IMG/VR virus record: IMGVR_UViG_3300043411_001170
Coordinates: 62,001 to 126,000 of that record
Source of the DNA: a virus
Strand: one strand, 5' to 3'
Length of the DNA stretch: 64,000 nucleotides
Position numbers and translations under genes: made by a program. The notes below the pieces were generated by a model, which saw nothing but the letters and a program-made list of their open reading frames with translations, searched no databases and was not told the origin of the DNA. Position 1 is the first letter of the stretch. The number at the start of each line of letters is the position of its first letter. Of the stretch, positions 17,414-26,584 are shown one piece after another.

Positions 17414-19615
17414 ATGTCTAATCTTAAAGCAAAATATAGAAAGTTGATTCAACGTTTAGCTAAGGACGATGCCCCTAGTATAGATGAATTGACTAATCTA
17501 GCGAATAGTAAAAAGAAAAATACTCCTAAACCTCCTCCTGTTCCAGCACCAAAAGCTAAAACAGAGACTAAACCAGAGGCTAAAAAGCCACCTCCTATTC
17601 CAGAAGCAGCTAAGAAAAAACCTAAAAATCTTGACGACGTAAAAAGTATTAGTCTTTTTGAGGGATTACATCAAGAAAACGTACTTTTACGTTCTATTCA
17701 GGCAGACAATAAGTTTCCATTAGTTCCTGCTGAATATATTATATGGAGAATGATTCCGACAGAGAAATTTTTTGGTGGTTTAGCTGTTGCTCCCCATAAT
17801 AAAGAGGGAAAATCTTGGAGGGATTTACATACCCCAACGGGAATATATGTTCCTGAAGTAAAAAATATCAGAATGAAGAAATTTAAAAAGGCATGGGATA
17901 AATTACCTGACAGTGTCCAGTATCAATCCGTAAAAAAGATTATCATTAATAATGCGAAAACTTTTCAAAAATCTAAAGATATCCTAAAGAACTATATTAA
18001 TTCAAATTTAGGTGATGCTTTAAATGTGGAAAGTGCCTTTGTCGTTATGGATAAAAATCCTACAAAGTACGGTAAATTATCAGCAGCTTTGAAGCTGATG
18101 AATACTCCTGAGTTCATTGCTAATAAGTTGCTACCTGGAATCTCTAAAAAGAAAGATATTCCTACGAGTATTAATGAACTGATCTCTGCTAATTCTGACG
18201 TAGCTGAACAGTATGAATTATTAAAGAAGGCGAACCCGGTCTATGCCGAAGCTGTTATAAATAATCTTGTTAATGAAACAACGAAACAATTACAGAATAA
18301 AGAAAATGTAGATGCTCCCGAAGAACTTCCTCCAGTTGCTCCAAGTAAATCAGAGACTGATAGAGCTTTAGAGGAATCAAAACCTCCTGCACCTAAGTCT
18401 AAACCAGAGTTACCCCTAGCTGCACGGCCATTTTCTGACTTTGAAGCTGAATTTTCGGCCATTGTAACTAGAAAGAAAGCCAAATTAAAAGATGTAGATA
18501 CCATTGTAAATAACATCTTGAATGTCAAGGATGAGTATAGACAGTTAAATCCCAGAACAGCAGAGATGCTTAGACGTAAGCTAACAGATCACTTAAAGAA
18601 AGTATATATTACTAAGCATGCTTGGAATGTGATGTCTTCCAATAATCCGAATATGAAAGTAGATGTGGATGAAAGAATAAACTTGTCCAACACCCAAGGA
18701 CAACAACAAGCCTTGAGTATGGTTACTGGACCTATGACTCCAAATCAACAGGCTATCACAGGTGAATCGGTTATTAAAGTTCTTGGAAATTCGGCAGCAA
18801 TTAAAAACGCAATTAAAGATGCCATAAATCAACAAGATCAGAATAATCAAGATGCAGTTGCAGATGCTTTGAATCCTAGTACCTCTTTCTGCTCTGCATT
18901 CCAAAATGTAATGACAGATCCTCACCCTGATTTATCTAGAGTGGCTGTAAATGTTGATCCTAGTATACTATATAATTTGGCGTCGATCCCACAACCCACA
19001 ACAGTTAATTCCAATACTCTATTGCTTCCTAAAAATGAGCCTCCAGATCCAGGAGCTATTGCTATTCCTGCAAACCAACTACCTCAAATGGTTGGAAATC
19101 CAATGGCCTTGTTATCGATGCCTCCTCAAGGAATGCAAGGAATGATGCAGATGATGGCTTTAAATCAAGCTATGGGATCTGTTAATAGACAACAGGCATA
19201 TCAAAATAATTTAGCTAGTATGACACAACAAATTGAAGCCTTTAAAACAATGATGGAAACTTTAAAGGCAACTGTTGCCCCAATTTGGGGAGATGAGATA
19301 ACCAGAAGATTTGAACATGAAGCATATAATACATTCCTAAATAAATTTATGGAAATGTTTATGATGCAGGCTATTTCAAATCAATTTGGAATCCCAATGG
19401 AAAATATGAGCATCTTTACTCAACAACAAATGGCACAAATGTCAAATCCACAAGAGGGGGCAGCATTTGTAGAAAATCCACAAGGTGTGAGTAAGGTTGC
19501 TAAAAATCTAAATCCTATGCAGAAATTCGCTGTTTCTCTGGTCAAAGAATTGACCATGCCTACTAAAGCATCCATTGTCGGTCTAGCCCAAATTGTTGTA
19601 ACAACTGCTAAATAA
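17414..19615 (+). CDS. Large Pro/Gln/Met-rich hypothetical virion protein
   Basis: The 733-residue protein starts at the ATG at 17414, with TTGAGG about 11 bases upstream. The N-terminus, MSNLKAKYRKLIQRLAKDD, is a short amphipathic helix also seen in variant form on two other proteins here. Residues 30-75 are a P/K/A linker. A folded region follows, then a second proline-rich linker near 310-335. The last 190 residues are rich in Q, M and N (for example QGMMQMMALNQAMG). VSKVAKNLNP near the end carries a K-x-A peptide. No family is recognised; a structural or internal head protein is plausible. Confidence 0.55.
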   Translation: MSNLKAKYRKLIQRLAKDDAPSIDELTNLANSKKKNTPKPPPVPAPKAKTETKPEAKKPPPIPEAAKKKPKNLDDVKSISLFEGLHQENVLLRSIQADNKFPLVPAEYIIWRMIPTEKFFGGLAVAPHNKEGKSWRDLHTPTGIYVPEVKNIRMKKFKKAWDKLPDSVQYQSVKKIIINNAKTFQKSKDILKNYINSNLGDALNVESAFVVMDKNPTKYGKLSAALKLMNTPEFIANKLLPGISKKKDIPTSINELISANSDVAEQYELLKKANPVYAEAVINNLVNETTKQLQNKENVDAPEELPPVAPSKSETDRALEESKPPAPKSKPELPLAARPFSDFEAEFSAIVTRKKAKLKDVDTIVNNILNVKDEYRQLNPRTAEMLRRKLTDHLKKVYITKHAWNVMSSNNPNMKVDVDERINLSNTQGQQQALSMVTGPMTPNQQAITGESVIKVLGNSAAIKNAIKDAINQQDQNNQDAVADALNPSTSFCSAFQNVMTDPHPDLSRVAVNVDPSILYNLASIPQPTTVNSNTLLLPKNEPPDPGAIAIPANQLPQMVGNPMALLSMPPQGMQGMMQMMALNQAMGSVNRQQAYQNNLASMTQQIEAFKTMMETLKATVAPIWGDEITRRFEHEAYNTFLNKFMEMFMMQAISNQFGIPMENMSIFTQQQMAQMSNPQEGAAFVENPQGVSKVAKNLNPMQKFAVSLVKELTMPTKASIVGLAQIVVTTAK

Positions 19616-19630
19616 ATTAGAGGTAAATAA

Positions 19631-20035
19631 ATGTCGAATTTAAAATTGGCTCATGCAATAATTAAATTAGCTCAGAAGATATTAGATAATAAACCCCCTA
19701 CAGAATTGGAATTACAGGTAGCCAAGGAAATAAAGAATCTTACTCGTAGCATGTTCTATAAAGATAACATGGTGCAGACTGACGTTGATTTTAATGAAAA
19801 TATGTATTATGTCAGATTTACCCTGCGAGAACTGTGGAATGGAGATATATTTGCTTTCTACGAATTTTCAGATCCAGACTATCCTAGAGAATGGACCCTA
19901 AAATTCGATACAAAGCCATACAAAGGAAATCCTAAAAAGATAGCTGAATCTTTGATCTCCGAAGTAAAGAAAAAATCTAAGAATATTTTAAGTAATGTTA
20001 CAGAAGATAACGGATTTTCTCAGAAACATGTTTAA
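19631..20035 (+). CDS. Small hypothetical protein with amphipathic N-terminal helix
   Basis: The first 25 residues of this 134-residue protein (MSNLKLAHAIIKLAQKIL) form an amphipathic helix similar to the start of the preceding protein. A compact alpha/beta domain follows, with YYVRFTLRELWNGDIFAFYEF and WTLKFDTKPYKG. It has a good ribosome site, TTAGAGGTAAATAA. No family is recognised. The shared N-terminal peptide suggests that both proteins are sent to the same place. Confidence 0.5.
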   Translation: MSNLKLAHAIIKLAQKILDNKPPTELELQVAKEIKNLTRSMFYKDNMVQTDVDFNENMYYVRFTLRELWNGDIFAFYEFSDPDYPREWTLKFDTKPYKGNPKKIAESLISEVKKKSKNILSNVTEDNGFSQKHV

Positions 20036-20052
20036 TAATTTGAGGTAATCAT

Positions 20053-20793
20053 ATGACAGCAACATCCAAAGAGTTTTCAGATATAGCAACCTTAATTAAA
20101 TCTACGGATAGACCTCTAGGATTAGATGTATCGACACATCAGCCTAAAATAGATTGGAAAGCTGTCTATGATTTTGGAATAAAATGGGTCTATATAAAAT
20201 CTACAGAAGGCTCTTATCATAAGGACGAACAGTTTTTAAATCATTGGAAGGGTGCTAAAGACGCTGGGTTACTTACTAGCGCGTATCATTACGCTATATT
20301 ATTTTGGAAGGGAAAGGCATCTACACCTGAAAAAGAAGCTAAAAATCTGCTCTCTACGGTGCCTACTGATTATGATTTGCCTTTGGCATTAGACTTGGAA
20401 CCGAAAGAAGTAAAGCCGATAGTAGATGCTTTAGGAAAGAAAGCAGGTGCTGATTGGATAAAAAGATTTATTAAAGTCATAGAAGATGAGACAGGAAAAT
20501 CTCCATGTCTATATACCCATCATAGAATTATGGGAAGTGAAATGTTAGGAGATGAAGCTTTACAATTTAAAGCCTACTATACGTGGTGGGCATATTACGT
20601 TAGCTCTATGGAGTCTATTATTAAAGGAAACCATAAATTACCCCCAGGTTGGGGATGGAATATGTGGCAATGTACGTCTAATGGATCTATCCCAGGAATT
20701 TCCAGTAGAGTAGATATAAATATATTCAATGGATCACTATTAGAATTTGAAATGTGGTCTAAAACATGGGGTATTGCGACGAGCGTTCCCTAA
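20053..20793 (+). CDS. GH25 muramidase (lysozyme)
   Basis: The 246-residue protein is a glycoside hydrolase family 25 domain. GLDVSTHQPKIDW (23-35) carries the first catalytic-site Asp. WVYIKSTEGSYH follows, then LALDLEP with D114 and E116, and WQCTSNGSIPGISSRVDINIF near the C-terminus. GH25 enzymes cut the MurNAc-GlcNAc bond in peptidoglycan. There is no signal peptide and no separate wall-binding domain. It is far from the membrane genes at 40 kb and sits among virion-type genes, so it may act at entry rather than only in lysis. Confidence 0.9.
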   Translation: MTATSKEFSDIATLIKSTDRPLGLDVSTHQPKIDWKAVYDFGIKWVYIKSTEGSYHKDEQFLNHWKGAKDAGLLTSAYHYAILFWKGKASTPEKEAKNLLSTVPTDYDLPLALDLEPKEVKPIVDALGKKAGADWIKRFIKVIEDETGKSPCLYTHHRIMGSEMLGDEALQFKAYYTWWAYYVSSMESIIKGNHKLPPGWGWNMWQCTSNGSIPGISSRVDINIFNGSLLEFEMWSKTWGIATSVP

Positions 20794-20808
20794 TTTAAGA
20801 GATTAAAG

Positions 20809-21315
20809 ATGCCAATACCATTAAAATTTTCTAATGTTTTTGATTCATTTAAAGATCTAGTAGTTCATCCAGACCCTGTTACTGGTAATCTCGTACCAAA
20901 ATTAGTAAATCAATCTTTATTAGTTTTACCTGATGAGTCGGGAGTAAACTGTTCAATAGGTTGGGACACTGATAGCACTTTAGTAAATTCTATGCTTGAT
21001 ATTACAGTTGCTAATAATGATTTTACAGCTAGAGCAGTATTATATTTACATACCTATAAGCTAATTAGTGGCTTAGATTGGGTAGTAGGTGGAGGTGTTA
21101 ATGCCAGTGCTACTAATTTAGCTGCTGCAATAAATAATCTAGATGGATTTTCTGCAACAGCGGCGGGAGCCGTCATAACTGTATTAGGTCCAAAAGGTGC
21201 AGCAGGATTTGGGATTCCATTCAAGTCGTCATATGACGGGGCTATTGTTAATTTCACTTTCTCTACCGAAAACTACCTGACGCATGCTACTATTACGAAG
21301 CCCTATATAGAATAA
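20809..21315 (+). CDS. Small beta-rich structural protein
   Basis: The second half of this 168-residue protein (ASATNLAAAINNLDGFSATA, then AVITVLGPKGAAGFG) has the L-x-x-A-I-N ... V-x-V-x-A-x-x-x-G pattern of the beta modules found in the paralogue at 46.65 kb and the sheath-like protein at the right edge. It may be a stand-alone version of that module with its own N-terminal domain, attached to the virion. No named family. Confidence 0.5.
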   Translation: MPIPLKFSNVFDSFKDLVVHPDPVTGNLVPKLVNQSLLVLPDESGVNCSIGWDTDSTLVNSMLDITVANNDFTARAVLYLHTYKLISGLDWVVGGGVNASATNLAAAINNLDGFSATAAGAVITVLGPKGAAGFGIPFKSSYDGAIVNFTFSTENYLTHATITKPYIE

Positions 21316-21332
21316 TTGATAGAAAGGTAAAT

Positions 21333-22094
21333 ATGCCAACTATAAAGACAACAACGAAGAATTTTAATGAATTACTTAAAGAAATACCAGATACGGCTAA
21401 AAGAATAAAAGTTATAGATGTATTTGGAAATGAGGTATGGAAGAAGCCCGTTGATTTAATGCCTACAGATAAGATAAATCTAGACGGTCAAGTAGTATTT
21501 ACAGAATTTGATAGGGCAGAAGAAGCGAAGAAAAAAGCTGCTGAAGCTAAAAAAGTCAAGGATGAGCCTAAGCCTGTAGAACCTTCTAAATCTTCATCTA
21601 AAACAGATGAAGAAAGTGAAGAGGTAAAGAAAATAAAAGATAAGATCAGTAGAAAAAAGAAATATATTCAGGAAGATAAACTTTATCAGATCATAAAGAA
21701 AAATCCAGATTCATTAGAAACTCTTCAGAATATTATGTTAGCATTTTCTGAAGAACAGTCATCCATAGACTTTGAGAAGAATTATTTAGAGGAGCAAGGG
21801 ATCTCTGCATCAAAATTAGCGATGCAGAGAGTACGTATTTTACAGGCATTAGGTGAAACTTGGTTAAGCCATAAAGAGCTACTACTTCAAGAAAAGACTG
21901 GAATAGTAGACTTAAATAGTGACTCTTTTGGTAGATTATTTAAATTTATTGGTGAGACTTTTACAGATGTCATGTTGGAATGTGGTGTAGATCCACAAAC
22001 TATTAAGATGATCACTGTAAAGACATCTAAACAAATCGATGAAACTTGGAAATCAAAAGCACTTCGTAAAATGCTTGGTGAAGATAATAATTAA
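21333..22094 (+). CDS. Hypothetical protein upstream of terminase (small-subunit candidate)
   Basis: Residues 1-60 of this 253-residue protein look beta-rich (IKVIDVFGNEVWKKPV). A long charged K/E linker follows (about 65-115). A helical C-terminal half from about residue 115 contains SISASKLAMQRVRILQALGE-type helices and FTDVMLECGVDPQ. It sits 35 bases before the large terminase gene, where small terminase subunits are usually encoded. There is no clear DNA-binding HTH, so the small-subunit role is inferred from position only. Confidence 0.45.
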   Translation: MPTIKTTTKNFNELLKEIPDTAKRIKVIDVFGNEVWKKPVDLMPTDKINLDGQVVFTEFDRAEEAKKKAAEAKKVKDEPKPVEPSKSSSKTDEESEEVKKIKDKISRKKKYIQEDKLYQIIKKNPDSLETLQNIMLAFSEEQSSIDFEKNYLEEQGISASKLAMQRVRILQALGETWLSHKELLLQEKTGIVDLNSDSFGRLFKFIGETFTDVMLECGVDPQTIKMITVKTSKQIDETWKSKALRKMLGEDNN

Positions 22095-22129
22095 CATATG
22101 TATTTATAAAGTGCTAAAAAGGTTAAAAT

Positions 22130-23938
22130 ATGGCTGTAGATTTATCGAATATAATGCTCAACATTGGTAGAGCAAGTAAATTTCAAACACAACGATATAC
22201 TATAATTGACTATATAGAGTCTGCTTGGGGTTTAGGCCGTACATTATTCCCTGTACAAAAAGCGATATTAAAAGCTTTTTATGGTCTTCCCTTGGAAAAA
22301 GTACAAAAGAATATACAAATCAGAACGTGGAGAGGGGAAGTAATAAGAAATGTAACTGAGATTGATTATTTTAAAATGCTCTATGACGAGAGAAGATGTA
22401 ATATAGAACATTTTGAGGAAGGAAAAGAAAGAAATCGTTTGATTCTGTCCATTGGTAGACGTTCAGGTAAGTCTACAATGGCATCTTGCATCATGTCTTA
22501 TTCAGTGGACTATTTGTTGGGATTAGAAAATCCACAAAAATATTATGGATTGACAGATTCAAACGTTATTAAAGTTACAGCTGTTGCTACAGATAAAGAT
22601 CAAGCTGCCATTCTATTTAAAGAAGCATCAGCCCACTTTGAATCCTGTCAGAGTTTTAGACCTTTTATAGCAAATGCTACTCAGAGCTTTGTTAACTTCC
22701 AAAGTCCAGAAGATATTAGGAAGTATGGATCTTATCAAGAAAATGGCGTAGGAAAGTCAACAATAGAAATCACTTTTAAATCCGCTGTTGCAAAGGGTTT
22801 ACGTGGATCTGGTAACTTCGTTGTTGTATTAGATGAGATCGCACACTTTTCTGATAATTCAGGAACAGCATCTGGTCAAGCGGTTTATGAAGCCGTCAGC
22901 TTTTCTCAAGCTGCTTTCACACCAAAAGTAGGTATAGAAGCAACTGGAGAACCTGAATATAAGATGGTTATGATTTCTTCTCCGTTAGGAAGAACGGGAT
23001 TTTTCTTTGAACAATTTACATCAGGTTTCTCTGACGAATTTAAAAATGATACTTTATGTATTCAAGCACCTACTTGGGAAGTAAACCCTTCTGTTCCTAC
23101 AACCTTCTTGGTTCAGAAATATAAAGAAGATCCCGTAGTCTTTATGACAGAATGCGGTGCTATATTTACAGATAAGACCCGTGGATTTATCTCAGACGAT
23201 AAAGATCTCCATTTATGTATTGATGCAGCATTAAGACCTACATTTATGGGAAATGCAAGAAGAACTTATTTTTGTGGTATTGACTTAGCATTACAGAAAG
23301 ACCCTTCAGCTATTTGTATCGGGCATCTTGAAGACGATCTTATTGTTGTTGACTTAGTAGAGAGTATCAAAGCAGGTGAAGGGGAATACGTAGATTTAGA
23401 TAGATTGGAAGTAGATATAGTTGCTGATTGGGTTAAAGGAATATTAAAAAAATTCAGATTAAAGAAAGGTGTATTTGACTCTCACATGGGGCCTCCGTTT
23501 GAAAAGGCTTTACATGATAGAGGACTGAGAGATTTGGAATGTAAACACTCTACACAAGCTTGGAACTCAGAAGTTTATAAGACATTTAAGCAGATGCTAT
23601 TAGCTCGTAAGATTAAATTTTATAATTATCCCTTAAATGGACCACAAGAATTTTGTGACTATTTAACAGAAATAAAAGAACTACAAGAGACAAGAGTTTC
23701 TGAAAACGTAATTAAAGTAAGAGCACCTGAAATGCGTGGGAAACATGATGACCGTGCAGACGCTGTTGCTCGTATGGTATGGGTAGCATCCGAATTTTAT
23801 AAAGATGGAAATTTTACTTCAGGATTAACATCAGGAAACGACGCAAGAGTAGATAGAGGACTAGCCAATTACAGAAGGGGGGTAACTGGATTTGGAAGCT
23901 CTCCACTAAGACAAGTAAAGAAACCTTCCAGAAGGTAA
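22130..23938 (+). CDS. terL: Terminase large subunit
   Basis: The 602-residue protein is the packaging motor ATPase-nuclease. Walker A is GRRSGKST (109-116) and Walker B with catalytic Glu is VVVLDEIAHF (231-240). A coupling motif lies in MISSPLGRTG (281-290). The RNase-H-like nuclease begins at FCGIDLALQKDPSA (first Asp at 385), continues in GVFDSHMGPPF, and ends with GKHDDRADAVA. It packages DNA through the portal encoded 0.8 kb downstream. Length and motif order are normal for the family. Confidence 0.95.
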   Translation: MAVDLSNIMLNIGRASKFQTQRYTIIDYIESAWGLGRTLFPVQKAILKAFYGLPLEKVQKNIQIRTWRGEVIRNVTEIDYFKMLYDERRCNIEHFEEGKERNRLILSIGRRSGKSTMASCIMSYSVDYLLGLENPQKYYGLTDSNVIKVTAVATDKDQAAILFKEASAHFESCQSFRPFIANATQSFVNFQSPEDIRKYGSYQENGVGKSTIEITFKSAVAKGLRGSGNFVVVLDEIAHFSDNSGTASGQAVYEAVSFSQAAFTPKVGIEATGEPEYKMVMISSPLGRTGFFFEQFTSGFSDEFKNDTLCIQAPTWEVNPSVPTTFLVQKYKEDPVVFMTECGAIFTDKTRGFISDDKDLHLCIDAALRPTFMGNARRTYFCGIDLALQKDPSAICIGHLEDDLIVVDLVESIKAGEGEYVDLDRLEVDIVADWVKGILKKFRLKKGVFDSHMGPPFEKALHDRGLRDLECKHSTQAWNSEVYKTFKQMLLARKIKFYNYPLNGPQEFCDYLTEIKELQETRVSENVIKVRAPEMRGKHDDRADAVARMVWVASEFYKDGNFTSGLTSGNDARVDRGLANYRRGVTGFGSSPLRQVKKPSRR

Positions 23939-23941
23939 AAA

Positions 23942-24196
23942 ATGTTAGATAATATTCGATCAGACTATATTATAATGTTAAAAATGATACGCTCCTCTTG
24001 CCCTAAACTTAAAGCAACTGACAAAGAACTCAATGGTCTTAGTGAGTTGTTCATGAGATTAGGAGGTTCTTGGGTACGTGTTTTTAATGGATCTAACGAA
24101 GATTTATACTATTTGCGAAAATTAATCAAAAACTATAGTAAAGTAAAGGGAGCTTTTATTAAAGGCATTCGCAAAAAAAGAAGATCCAGGATTTAA
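23942..24196 (+). CDS. Small basic hypothetical protein
   Basis: This 84-residue, helical and strongly basic protein (ending KGIRKKRRSRI) starts three bases after the terminase stop, with AGAAGG inside the terminase end as ribosome site. It lies between terminase and portal genes and could be a packaging accessory. No family is recognised. Confidence 0.5.
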   Translation: MLDNIRSDYIIMLKMIRSSCPKLKATDKELNGLSELFMRLGGSWVRVFNGSNEDLYYLRKLIKNYSKVKGAFIKGIRKKRRSRI

Positions 24197-24218
24197 TGAT
24201 ATTTTATAAGGTTTATAT

Positions 24219-24686
24219 ATGGCCATAGGAAAAATAGAAAAAGTAGCTAAAACATTAGGTATTCGTGGTTTTATAAGACCTAAAAATATTAAAGTTTTGG
24301 ACGAGACTCAGTTATCCTTTTTTGATTCTTGTGTAAGACAATTAAAAGAATTAAATGCTCAGGTACTTATTAAAATAAGATCGTTAGACAACTATACAAG
24401 AGATAAAAAGTACGAAGTATTAAGAAAAATAAATAAATTTGAAAATATTTTCCGTGGTGTCCGTAGTTATGTAGAGCATTATAATAATGTAGAAAGTTCG
24501 CTAGAAGTTGTAAAGTCTATTAGTGCAAATTTTACAGAAATCTATAATTTATTAGAACAGTCTAAAAAGAAATTACTAGATATCCAGAAAACAGATATTA
24601 TACTTTATAAGAAAATTGAAAAAGACATAGAAATTTTAAATAAAATAATTAAAGATACTAAAAAAATTGATGGTGAGGAGCGTTAA
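24219..24686 (+). CDS. Coiled-coil hypothetical protein
   Basis: This 155-residue protein is almost entirely helical, with heptad-like leucine/isoleucine spacing from about residue 45 to the end (LEVVKSISANFTEIYNLLEQ). The portal gene starts two bases after its stop, so the two are probably translationally coupled. It may assist portal or packaging assembly. No family is recognised. Confidence 0.5.
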   Translation: MAIGKIEKVAKTLGIRGFIRPKNIKVLDETQLSFFDSCVRQLKELNAQVLIKIRSLDNYTRDKKYEVLRKINKFENIFRGVRSYVEHYNNVESSLEVVKSISANFTEIYNLLEQSKKKLLDIQKTDIILYKKIEKDIEILNKIIKDTKKIDGEER

Positions 24687-24688
24687 TT

Positions 24689-26494
24689 ATGACAGTTTTA
24701 CCTACAGGAACAGCGGGAGAAAGCAAGGTAGTTGCAACTATTAACGGTATAAGTAAAACTGCCAATACTAATGGTGTAGCTGGATCTGTTAGGGTAGGGA
24801 AGCCTGATAAAATATTAGAATCGAAGATGCATTCTAAATTTGCAACCATAGGAGCAGGTGGAGGAGGAAGTGGTTATGGTGGTATGTATGGTGCTGGATT
24901 CGGAAATTTATCAGGATCAGTGTCTTGGGGTAATGCAATTAATCCATATAGCCCAGAACTATCTACTGACTTTTTAGAATTACCAAACTCTCAGCAAGAA
25001 TTAAGAAATACTTGTAGATTTTTCTACGATAATGATGCCATTGTCGGACAAGCCATTGACTCCTTAACTGATATACCTCTCTTAAAGGTAAGAGTAGGGA
25101 TGCCAGAGGCTTTAAATGTAGAATTAGCGCGCAAAGCTATGAGATTTTGCGAGCGGTGGGTAAGATCCCAAAATTTATTAGAAAAATTAATTTGGATATT
25201 ACACGAAATTAACTTATTCGGTGAAGCTTTTATTTGGGTAGAAGATTCAGATAAAGAACTACCTCAAGATTTACTTTACGAAGAGATTGAAGAAATTCGT
25301 GAAAACGGTGAAAAAGTAACAATTAGGAATTTAAAGAATAACGCCAACGAGCTTCACGTTTCTTGGTTAAGAAAAAATTATAAGGGATGGACTAATCTTA
25401 CTGTATTACCTCCTCACCAAGTAAGAATGGAATCTTTTCCTTTTACGAGAAGAAGTCAGTTTGAATTTATTCCTGACTCAAAAGCAAGAAATGTAGTGTC
25501 ATTAGCTGAAAGCGGAGATACTTATGCCTCCAGAGTAGTTAATGATATGCCGAGAGAAATAGTAGAGTCCATAAGAAGTGGTAGGAACATACCTCTCAAT
25601 ACAGACCCTGATGCTGGGTCTTTCTGCTTTTATATGGCAAGAAAAAGAAGTGCCTATGCAGAAAGAGGAAAGTCAATAATCCAAAGAATTATTCGTCCTC
25701 TTACACATAGAGACAAATTAAGACAGGCTCAAGCATCTATTGCTTCAAGACATATGACTCCTATGCGTGTTATTCAAGCAGAAGGAGCAAGTGATGCTGA
25801 CTTAGATGTATTGAGAGAACACGTAGATCATGCTTTGTCTGATCCCGATTTTACAATTATTGTAAACTATGTAATAAATTGGGAGGAAATGAATTCAAAT
25901 GGAAGACTCCTAGATTTGGATTCTGAATATACGATGGCAGAAAGGCAGATGTACATTGGTCTGGGTGTTACTGAGTCTTTATTAAATGGAGAATCTTCTT
26001 ATCAAGAAAATAGTCTGTCCACACAATTATTATCTGCTAAATTTATGCATGTTCGGATGATGCTACAACACTTTGTAGAGCAGTATATCTTTCGTCCTAT
26101 GTGTGCTCGTATGGGATTTATTGAAGAAGATGAGGATGGACAAGAACATATTATCACACCAACACTTATGTTTAATCGTATGACTTGGAGAGATTCTCCT
26201 GATACAGCACAACAATTAATCACGTTATTTGAACGTGGTGCAGTAGATATTGACACCATACATGAATATTTCAATCTCGATACTCAAACAACGGTAGAGA
26301 GAATGAATAATAATATGTATACAATAAAAGATCCGTTCTTAGCTGAAGCATTGAGATCAATGGCATCTTCTATTGGATCTGTCATGGCCGAAAAGACAAA
26401 TGCTTTGGATAAATACTCTAAAGCAGCCCTATTGTCTATTCTTGCTGATAGCGTAGATCCACGATTTGCCCCACCACCGGGCGGCGGTCTATAA
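24689..26494 (+). CDS. Portal protein
   Basis: The 601-residue protein is placed directly after terL. The N-terminal 85 residues are flexible and glycine-rich (GAGGGGSGYGGMYGAGFG) and carry ISKTAN. The core matches phage portals: FFYDNDAIVGQAIDSLTD, then FGEAFIWVEDSD, a long helix region RPLTHRDKLRQAQASIASRH, and LDSEYTMAERQMYIGLGVTE. Portals form the dodecameric ring through which DNA enters the head. Size, order and core pattern all agree. Confidence 0.85.
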   Translation: MTVLPTGTAGESKVVATINGISKTANTNGVAGSVRVGKPDKILESKMHSKFATIGAGGGGSGYGGMYGAGFGNLSGSVSWGNAINPYSPELSTDFLELPNSQQELRNTCRFFYDNDAIVGQAIDSLTDIPLLKVRVGMPEALNVELARKAMRFCERWVRSQNLLEKLIWILHEINLFGEAFIWVEDSDKELPQDLLYEEIEEIRENGEKVTIRNLKNNANELHVSWLRKNYKGWTNLTVLPPHQVRMESFPFTRRSQFEFIPDSKARNVVSLAESGDTYASRVVNDMPREIVESIRSGRNIPLNTDPDAGSFCFYMARKRSAYAERGKSIIQRIIRPLTHRDKLRQAQASIASRHMTPMRVIQAEGASDADLDVLREHVDHALSDPDFTIIVNYVINWEEMNSNGRLLDLDSEYTMAERQMYIGLGVTESLLNGESSYQENSLSTQLLSAKFMHVRMMLQHFVEQYIFRPMCARMGFIEEDEDGQEHIITPTLMFNRMTWRDSPDTAQQLITLFERGAVDIDTIHEYFNLDTQTTVERMNNNMYTIKDPFLAEALRSMASSIGSVMAEKTNALDKYSKAALLSILADSVDPRFAPPPGGGL

Positions 26495-26584
26495 AAATAA
26501 TGCGCTATTAGCTCTATAATACTTTAATATAGATACTATCTATTGTGAGATACCTTTATATTCAGCATCTAATGGTACTAAACT

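Noticed and set aside
20053-20793. Part of a compact holin-endolysin lysis cassette
   Set aside because: The muramidase has no membrane-protein gene beside it; the nearest candidates are 20 kb away. I therefore do not call a classic cassette.
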